The notes under the pieces: generated by a model
Seen by the model: the letters and a program-made list of their open reading frames with translations, nothing else
What the model was told of the DNA's origin: nothing
The model's database searches: none
Position numbers and translations under genes: made by a program
Assembly (NCBI GenBank): GCA_008931825.1
Contig: QXVZ01004137.1
Span: 1-28,872, forward strand
DNA: 28,872 nt
Direction of reading: 5' to 3'
DNA from: Phallusia fumigata
Lineage: Eukaryota > Chordata > Ascidiacea > Phlebobranchia > Ascidiidae
Part shown: positions 21,303 through 28,872 of the stretch, piece by piece
Position numbering within the stretch: position 1 is the stretch's first letter
Layout of the letters: each line of letters starts with the position of its first letter

Positions 21303-22375
21303 CTACTGCTGAAATTTCAAGTAGAATGCTATAGCTGTTACACACGAAACTAGAATCTGCCGAAGGTTGGGAAGTACCATCTCGAATCCGCTGGTAGTTC
21401 CTGTTTGCTGTGCACCAAGGGTTGTGCTCATGGGTGTAACTGTCGATGAACCGGTATCAGGGCCAGAAGACGGAACTTGGGAAGCAGTGGCCGTTGAAGA
21501 CGAAGACGAACCTTTAGTGGATGGAGAAGAAGCATTGGAAGACATGCCATCCGATGCGGTTTTAGCGGCTAATGTAGTGGGGCTAGTTGAGTTTGCTGTA
21601 GACTGTCCAACTAACGTGACTGATGGCGGTAGGGGTATTAAAATTGGAATCCGGGAGTGCTTTAGATTTTTGATTTTGATGTCTTTGATTGTTTCGCGGC
21701 TGCAATAATCATACCCGCAACAAGTATAGTTGCACGAGCTGTAAGTAGAAAGTAAACGTTTAGTTGTAAAACGTCGTATGGCAGACAATATAACTTATGG
21801 AAACAACGTACGTTACAGTTAAATTTGAAATGACGCCTCCCGGAATGCTAACACTGAATTGCCTGAAGTAAAAATCGTAGACGTTTTGGCATGACCCAAG
21901 GCAAAGCGAAAGATTTGAGATGCAGCCGGTCAACGAACCACTTCCTGTCCTTGAAATACCTACAAAATTAAATAACAATAGCATTGAGATAACAAAAACA
22001 AGCCGAGAGGGATAAATAAATCCTGAAAGTAGAAATGTTAATTGCGAGCTATTTATGCTTTTTGTCGGGACGTTAATTGATAAAATAAAAGATGTTTCAG
22101 AGGCAAACAATTGAAAGGGCTGCTTAATTGATGCCCGTATATTGTTTTCGAAAACAAAACTTACTTCCGAATGCAAGAAAACTTGTTGACACTTCTACTC
22201 GGACGCATGGATAAAATGGCTGACACCGAACGTTGGATGCTATTCCAGAGGAACCGATTTCGTATCCCTGGGTGCAGTTTAAAGTTGGCGGAGACAATGT
22301 GGGGAATATTAGCGATAACGCTGTTGCTACAGGCATTATCAGACACAATAACAGGAAAGAAGCCTTTAAATACAT
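21303..22375 (-). CDS. GPI-anchored Ly6/uPAR protein with Ser/Thr stalk, gene D
   Basis: Exons (minus order) 22375-22165, 21959-21812 and 21738-21303 give 264 aa; introns are phase 1 then phase 2. The ATG at 22375 is chosen because it aligns with gene E (MYLKAS / MYMKAP) and follows an acceptor AG by 16 nt; an in-frame upstream ATG (22492) would put non-homologous sequence first. Signal peptide, then C34, C51 and C57, GCISNLSLCLGSC, and the end TSCNYTCCGYDYC: ten cysteines. The last motif has Ser after the final Cys where Asn is usual. A stalk of about 90 residues rich in Ser, Thr, Pro and Ala follows (O-glycosylation likely). It ends in a GPI-type signal (TTSGFEMVLPNLRQ, then VSCVTAIAFYL). 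Expected at the cell surface; ligand unknown. Confidence 0.86.
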
Positions 22376-23628
22376 TGTCCAGGATGATATGCTGGTAGAC
22401 ATAAAGAGAAACGGTAAAAAATAAGGCAAAGCAACAAGTATTAAAAATTTAGATGTACACAAAATTGGGAACTTCGAAACAAGAAATGACATGATATGAT
22501 TAAAACTTATTTCTTGCTTTATTGTTAAGTTTTATTCGGCATGTTCGTGGGGAAACGATCAGTAAACGGTCAGCGGTTCTGTCATAAAATGTGTGGATAT
22601 CTTTTGTAAGGTGGCACTTACGTTCAAACCCTGCCTCGACCTTTCTGTCCAATCTGAACAACATCAACATTCTTCATTCTAGTTTAATAAATATGTTGCA
22701 CTCTATTGAACAATACAACTTGAAACTCAACAAAACGTTTTGGTTAAATATTTTAAGCCGGGCTGCTCTATTTTTTGAAACAAGACCCCATACGGTGTCA
22801 ACCACAAAACATGGACAAATACAGGAAGCCGATAACGTGCACGTAATACGTGTTTTGCGTTTGCTTAGACAAAAGAAAATTTTTACAGCCATGAGCCAGG
22901 TTGTATGAAAAATCGTTTTGAAAAATTCTCGCTCAAAGTCTTATGCTGGTAATTAATACAAAGTGTTTACACTTCAACACAAACAGCTGAGCCGTCTTGA
23001 TGTGCTGACAACGTTGACAACTGATCTTGTTTCCGTCGCTCAAGCTTCGCTGATCAAGAAACTTAAGCGGCATTGCTCCAATCCAGTGGAACCCGATTGG
23101 TTGACTCAAATTCAAGTCACCAACTTTAAAAAATAGAAAAAAACATCCAACGGAATTGCGGTGAGCAGGTAGCTCGCCGGAGGATTTATTGTGAGCATAA
23201 TTCATTAACATGCAACAGCCGAAGTATGCTACTGCAATGTGCACTTTAACAATTGGTTTTGGCTGAGCGTTGACCAAAGATAACATCTGATGCCCTATGG
23301 TTGTATGAAGTAGCCTAATGCTCAAATAGATAGGGCGCTTTCCTCAATACACAGGACAGCGGAACAGGGCTTGTTAAAGGGTCTTTATAGTTTGACGTTT
23401 TTAGCTACACTTCTTAGATATTCAAATCACACCAAAGGGTATCGTTTTCTTCACAACTGTTTATAATAAGAGCACACGAAATGTTATCCAACGGGAATGA
23501 CGTCACAAAACATACTTACAAACGTCATGGTTGCAATTTTAAAACACAAAGCTTTAACAGTTTTAAACCAACGTTTTATGTATATTACGTTTTCTTCTGC
23601 TTTTTATATTGTCATTTCAAATCTACTG

Positions 23629-25004
23629 CTAAAATTGCGAGTACAGTGTAATAGCTATTACACACGAAACAAGGGTTTGCCAAAAGTTGGGCAGTACCAT
23701 CTTAAAGCCGCTGGTGGTATCTTTTTGCTGTGGACCAAGGGTTATAGTCGAAGATGAAGACGAGCCTCCGTTGGAGGAAGCGGTTTGAGGGGGTAACGTA
23801 GTAGTAGTTGTGGTTGAGCTTTCTGTAGACTGCCCAATTAATATGACTGGTGGAAGCGGTGGCAGTGAAACAGGGATTTGATTGAGTTTGAGCTTTTTAA
23901 TTTTGATATCTCTGAATGTTTCGCGGTTGCAGTTATCCCATCCACAGCAGGTATAGTTGCACGAGCTGTGTGTAGAAAATACCCGGTTAGTAGTGAAACG
24001 TAGCAAAGCAGGAAGGGTAAAATATAATACAACCAACGTACATTACAGAAACAACACTGCGTCGGTCAATAGTAATGTTGAAATGCTTGAAGTAATAATC
24101 GTAAACATTTCCGCACAGTTCATAACAAAGCGAAAGATTGGTGATACAGCCAGCAAACATAAAACTTTCGGTTGTCGTTGACAAATCTGAAAAAACAAAT
24201 AGCAATAGAATTTAGTTTCACCTACATATATCCCACGAGATGCAGGTACGTAGACCCTGAGAACGGAAATCACATAGCGATCAATTTATACTTTATTTTA
24301 GGATGTTCCTTATTTTTTGCGCATGTACTGCAATAGAGTGATAATGCAGTGGTTCTCAAAGTGGGGTTCGCGGACCCCTAGTTGTCCGTGAAGCGATTGT
24401 AAGTGGACAGCGAAGCGTTTTTAGCCTATGTTAGTCGATGCTATATCACGTGCTAAAATATGTCTAATGTACGTTGATTGCGCCCTTTGTGGCACCACCG
24501 CGCGATGCTGCTTTGTGATATCACAAGTAACATAAACAGGATTGTGACACACGCAACGCATTGCTAACTTGTAATAGAGTAGGCTAAAGATAATTCTCTA
24601 ATTAATTTTTGTTTTAGATAATTCTTTAGAAAGATAATCAGGTAATTTTGAGTAAACCGCGAGTCATCTAAAAAACTACAAGACGAGACTGCCATGTGAA
24701 TAATTGTAAAAAGCTTAAGAACCATTGCGATAATGTAACCGCGACCACTTGCCAAAAACAAGATAGGACTCGCTTTAAACTATCTGAAGGTTCCTATATC
24801 ACACAACTTACTTTCACCAGTGAGATTTGCTGTCACTTCCACCCGAGCACAGGGCATTAATGATTGACACTGGGCAGCGGAAATTTTGGCATGAAAACTA
24901 GTGTTGTAACTCTGGGTGCAGTTCAATCTTGGGATTGTTGTGACCAGTGTCGTAACTATAGGCAACACCAGAAAGAACAAGAGGGAAGGAGCTTTCATGT
25001 ACAT
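23629..25004 (-). CDS. GPI-anchored Ly6/uPAR protein with Ser/Thr stalk, gene E
   Basis: Exons (minus order) 25004-24812, 24186-24042 and 23965-23629 give 224 aa, with phases 1 then 2 and donors GTAAGT and GTACGT. Signal peptide (MYMKAPSLLFFLVLPIVTTL), then C29, C46 and C52, AGCITNLSLCYELC, and the signature SCNYTCCGWDNCN. It is clearly the tandem paralogue of D: exon 3 of both opens SCNYTCCG and closes with TTSGF.MVLPN plus a hydrophobic GPI-type tail. The stalk is shorter than in D (about 60 residues; Thr and Ser runs). Intron 1 carries the 381-bp hAT-like element. The acceptor AG lies 16 nt before the ATG, as in C and D. Both D and E have AATATA, not AATAAA, shortly after the stop. Confidence 0.87.
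24347..24727. mobile_element. Non-autonomous hAT-like DNA transposon
   Basis: The left end CAGTGGTTCTCAAAGTGGGG and the right end (reverse complement CAATGGTTCTTAAGCTTTTT) are imperfect inverted repeats of the type common in hAT elements. The flanks are an 8-bp target duplication with one mismatch: TGATAATG (24339-24346) and CGATAATG (24728-24735). At 381 bp with no transposase frame it is a non-autonomous derivative. It is inserted in intron 1 of gene E and absent from the matching intron of gene D, so it arrived after the D/E duplication or was lost from D. Confidence 0.82.
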
Positions 25005-25020
25005 TGTCTAATATGTTGTG

Positions 25021-27934
25021 CTAGCAGCTACAGAGGCGTCTGATGGTCTGCAAAACTAAACGGTATGCGGTAAAAATCAACAAACATTAAATTTTTTTTG
25101 TGCACACATGTTTCGTTATTTTGTCGAGTGCAACGATGATAAACGCAAATTTAAACGCAATTTAATGTAGGACAACTTTTTTATTTTTATTTTCCATGCG
25201 CTTACAATCGTTAACTTAAATGTCAACGCGACTGTCATAATTAAGGTTAGGTTACATTACACTTGAACAGTGACACTGATGTTTGTATTCCGCTTGACCT
25301 TCTTTTCAATATAGTACAGTAAACAGAACCGGCATTTTTTATCTCAGTTTGACTATATTCCCTTCAAAAAATAAGACTTTAGGCTAAATTATAGTTTCTG
25401 CTTATGAAACCGTTGCACGCCAGACAGATCTTCCCAAGGAAGCGCGATCCCATACTGTATCAAGCACAAAACATTGATAAAGGCGGGAAGCTGAAACCGT
25501 GCATCCAAAACGTGATTTGAGGTTATTAAATAAAAACAAATTTATAGCCATGAAAAAAACAAGAATTAGACCGGAACTTCTTACTTTGAAACTGTGATTC
25601 GTTTTAATGAATTTTGTTGCCAGTAGCCTAATATGTAATGGAAAGAAGAAAAAACTGTAGAACAGAAAATTTGCAAGATATATACATACATTGCTTCATT
25701 AAAGATCGCTCAATCAAGGAAAACGACCAGAGGTGTCGAACACGATTGAAAACCATTACGAGGATTCCAGAGCTATGCAATTATTGAAGAAATAAAAGGA
25801 AGCAGAAAGCAAATGAATCGGGAACGCGCACTTTTTTCTCGAATTTCATTCAGTATACCCAGCTCGTCATTCACGTCGGGTAAAAAAACCCAAACCCCGA
25901 CCGTTTTTCCCTCTGGGGCAACAAGGCCCCCCGGCTATACACTTATATTAGCCCTGTCACTTGTTTCACTAAAAAGTTTAATTGGCAACGTTTTTTTTAT
26001 TATAACTGCAATTTCACTACATGCTTAAATAATTGTTGTAGTTGTTACATTATTTACAAGGGTGTATAGGGCCATATAGAAATAATTCAGCCTTACTTCC
26101 AAAAGCTGCACATAAGAGAAAAGGTTAAAAACACGACTCCGTAGGGTGGGTACAAACGTTTTTAGTTAGTATTGTTTCACTGTTTATCAGTTTTCCACTA
26201 CTTATTTTTTTGCAAAAAAACAAAATTCTGCGCCAATAAAACGCCACACGTGCAGCGACGAAGGGCTGCTGTAACATCTTGACTTCGTCTAACGTGCAGT
26301 TCGTCATCTGCCAGGCTTCCCAGCTTAAGGTTGTTGATGAATAACAGCTACGTGTTCACAGTCATTGGTGCACTGTAGCTGCACGGATTTTACCGACAGA
26401 GTTTTATGATTTTTCTTTGTACCTCGCGACACTCAGTGGCCAACATATTCTTTAGAATCCAAATTTACCCTTACTACCAGGCGTTTTCAATTGCCAAGGA
26501 CTCCGCTCTATCAGTTTGCCACTATTACACAACTTGTTAAAACAAAGCGAAAAAACGAGCTTAGATTGTCGTATTTGTATCGACCCAAATGACACGAATC
26601 AAGCGTCTCACTCTGCGACCGCGCGTATTGTGCAAGTGCTACCGGTTGCATTATGATGCGATGCTGTACGTGTGTGGTGATGTTTCGTTATATTGAGTGA
26701 CGTTTACTGCTTAGTCAGGTGCACTGTAGATTCAGCAACAACGCGATGTCACGTCGGCGTGAATTTACTGCCCGAAATTAACAATAAAGTTCTCAATGTT
26801 GCTTCATAAAAGCTTTAAGGTTCTTTGAGTGTTTTATTAATTTTTGCCCACTACGCTTTCTGATTTCATACAAAAACCCCAACACACTAACTGTCAAGCA
26901 TTAGCAGATAGTCTAGATTACAATATCAAACGTACAAATTCAATCCCGGGTTAGCACACTTTCCCCTTTTATTAAAACGAAACTGGGCAGTGAACGAAAA
27001 TCAACCGAATGAATGAAGTTTAAAAACATGTTGGCAGAACAAACGAAATAAAAGCAAAAAGAAAACATTATTTTAGAAGTTACCTTTAAAGCATTTTTGT
27101 GGGGCAAAAGGGCTTTGCAGCTTCAAAAAAAATACTCGCTTAACTGGTTCTGCTCGTCAGGTTCGAAAAATGGTGTATTTGCATGCTAAACATGATGTAA
27201 TGTAAGTGTAAATTTGACATTTCACCTCCAATATTCATAACCAAGTTTTGTAAATAAGGTACTAAAAACTGTCCAAAAACAGTTCTCTAAATACTTGTCA
27301 CAAAAAAATATCTCCACTCCCACTGGTTAGGAAAAGGTGTAAAGTTGATTGGATGTTTGAATGTTACAATTAGACATAGGAAACCACTGGTTAAAAGCTT
27401 ATACAAAGTGAAGTGTACAGTACGAACAAATTGGGCAGCGCAAAGGTGGGCGGTGTACAAAATGGGCTATATACAATATGTACAAGTTTATGTGTAGCAG
27501 CACATGTAAAACTATCATTTTGGCAGTGCAAGGAAATACAACTACCTGGTAAAATACAATGGCAAAGTTTAAACACAACTATTTACATTAAATGTACATC
27601 TACGTTTGAGTAGCATGATTTTTACTAGTTTTCCAATCAAAATACTTGGCAGACAGTCGGTCAGCAAAACAACAGTTCAAGATATTATAGACTTAACAAT
27701 TCTATTTACAATATTTTGCAGAAGTTTTGTGGCTGATTATTGTTGGTAAACGTTTTTGATTTAATGTTTCTCACAGCTCCAAGATTTTCAACATTGTGAC
27801 TGTACAATCTCTACATTTTAGGCAGATTTTTAGCAGCACCTCACACAACACAAACTAAGTATGTACAAGAAACTAAGTAACAAATAATAAAACACCACTA
27901 CTAACATTAGTAAGCTAAATCTGCTATGGTTATG
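25021..27934. other. Intergenic, no supported gene
   Basis: The first 500 bp is the upstream flank of gene E, shared with gene D. Beyond it, open stretches at 25813-26028 (+) and 26125-26307 (-) have ATG starts but no domain or splice support. AATAAA at about 26782 (+) has no gene attached. The last kilobase is AT-rich and may include distal UNG 3' UTR. Confidence 0.45.
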
Positions 27935-27940
27935 TTTATT
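27935..27940 (-). terminator. Candidate polyadenylation signal of UNG
   Basis: Minus-strand AATAAA about 111 nt past the UNG stop; the first canonical signal met downstream. Confidence 0.5.
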
Positions 27941-28051
27941 AAATTCAATTATCAACAGGCTTACCCCAGTAACATATTTACAAATTTACACACGTACAGG
28001 AATGATTGATAGTATGGCTCAACTTTCAACAATAAACTCTCATTGTATATT

Positions 28052-28832
28052 TTACAACGATTCCCATTTTATTGGTTTTCTTCCGGATTTTTTAAGATAT
28101 TCATTTGCTTTGGAAAAGTGTTTGCATCCAAAAAATCCCCGATAGGCTGACAATGGTGATGGATGGACTGCTTTCAACACTAGATGAGACTTCTACAGAA
28201 ATAATAAGTTTCATAACATTTGTTTGAAGGCGGCAACTGGTGTTATATTTGGTGCTGAACCTATATCTCTTTATGACAGGATTTACTAAGCATTACAGTT
28301 CCCAATTCAAGATTCTACATAAGTTAAGCATTGCCAGGAACACCCATGGATATTATGCCCGAAAATTTGTCAGTTATGTTGAATATGTTCGGATCATTTT
28401 AGCAGATTATGATTTTTTTTATTTAACTTACGGCATTTATTTTAGATCCCTTTTTCTGTGCATGGGAGCCCCATAGCATAAAAACCAGTCCATTGCAGTT
28501 TTTGTCCAAATAGCTAATGACAGCATCTGTGAATTTTTCCCATCCCTTGTCCTTATGTGNAACACCCATGGATATTATGCCCGAAAATTTGTCAGTTATG
28601 TTGAATATGTTCGGATCATTTTAGCAGATTATGATTTTTTTCATTTAACTTACGGCATTTATTTTAGATCCCTTTTTCTGTGCATGGGAGCCCCATAGCA
28701 TAAAAACCAGTCCATTGCAGTTTTTGTCCAAATAGCTAATGACAGCATCTGTGAATTTTTCCCATCCCTTGTCCTTATGTGAGTTTGCATTCGAAGCTTG
28801 CACAGTCAATACAGCATTAAGAAGAAGTACAC
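28052..28832 (-). CDS. UNG: Uracil-DNA glycosylase, last two exons (5' end beyond window)
   Basis: Base-excision repair enzyme that removes uracil from DNA. Exons (minus order) 28832-28654 and 28192-28052 join in phase 0, giving the C-terminal ~106 residues of family-1 UDG. The penultimate exon has [28 protein letters not shown] and [16 protein letters not shown]. The last has [14 protein letters not shown], which holds the catalytic His and the Leu that inserts into the DNA, then [13 protein letters not shown] and the terminal IKWESL. The water-activating Asp motif must lie in exons beyond base 28872. The acceptor at 28833-28834 and donor at 28653-28652 (GTAAGT) are good. A truncated false copy of the penultimate exon (28432-28559) lies between the two exons because of the duplication around N 28560. 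The nuclear versus mitochondrial form cannot be judged without the N-terminus. Confidence 0.97.
28339..28781. repeat. 221-bp direct duplication around an N (likely assembly artefact)
   Basis: 28339-28559 and 28561-28781 are the same sequence with at most a couple of differences (in the T-run near 28420/28642), separated by the single N at 28560. Both contain the donor-side part of the UNG penultimate exon; only the second runs into the complete exon. Confidence 0.92.
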
Positions 28833-28872
28833 CTGAAGTACAAAACTCTTCATTGCATTATGCCAAAAAACA

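Larger units (their letters stand above)
21070..25560. repeat. Tandem duplication carrying genes D and E
   Basis: Two diverged units, about 21080-22900 and 23420-25550. Besides the coding exons they share 3' flank (ATCACACCA...GTATC.TTTTC.T.ACAACTGTTTA at about 21090 and 23427) and 5' flank (CCCATACGGTGTCAACCACAAAACAT near 22787 against CCCATACTGTATCAAGCACAAAACAT near 25449, and ATAGCCATGA/ACAGCCATGA near 25543 and 22887). The unit therefore includes the likely promoter. Confidence 0.75.

Noticed and set aside
21367..21708. Acidic plus-strand frame of 113 codons.
   Set aside because: Antisense shadow of the Ser/Thr-rich stalk of gene D.
22933..23325. 130-codon minus-strand frame between genes D and E.
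   Set aside because: No signal peptide, domain or splice support; it lies in intergenic sequence of the duplicated unit.
26125..26307. Minus-strand frame starting MTNCTLDEVKMLQQPF.
   Set aside because: Protein-like for about 27 residues, but no partner exon, promoter or family was recognised; too weak to call.
1..28872. CRISPR arrays, bacterial operons, ribosome-binding sites, rRNA genes or viral genes.
   Set aside because: None seen; the window is eukaryotic with spliced genes, and the repeats found do not have CRISPR spacing.

Overview
The window is eukaryotic: split genes with GT-AG introns, AATAAA signals and tRNA-like and hAT-like repeats. The small introns (about 80 bp to 1 kb), AT-rich compact spacing, chordate-type gene content and an AG splice acceptor 12 or 16 nt before each small secreted-protein start fit a tunicate such as Ciona. 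That placement is inference; no sequence here proves the species.

Layout. Bases 749-6417 (+) hold the last 13 exons of a follistatin-like 4/5 (FSTL4/5) gene: the end of an EF-hand, two Ig domains and the C-terminal beta-propeller-like domain. Bases 7815-25004 (-) hold five small three-exon genes (called A-E here), all Ly6/uPAR (three-finger) proteins with a signal peptide, ten conserved cysteines and identical intron phases. A and B form one pair and lack a GPI signal. C, D and E carry Ser/Thr-rich stalks and a hydrophobic C-terminus expected to be replaced by a GPI anchor; D and E are a recent tandem duplicate. Bases 28052-28832 (-) hold the last two exons of uracil-DNA glycosylase (UNG), whose 5' part lies beyond the window.

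Between the genes are repeats: a 381-bp hAT-like transposon with near-perfect 8-bp target duplication in intron 1 of gene E, a 169-bp foldback in intron 1 of gene C, a second foldback upstream of gene B, a threefold repeat at 13.6-14.9 kb, and tRNA-like sequences.

Assembly warning. Each of the three N bases (989, 16858, 28560) sits exactly between two near-identical direct copies (248, about 597 and 221 bp). These look like unmerged overlapping contigs, and each falsely duplicates an exon of a different gene (FSTL4/5, gene C, UNG).

Functionally the window is not an operon. A secreted matricellular-type protein and a DNA-repair enzyme flank a local expansion of cell-surface or secreted three-finger proteins.
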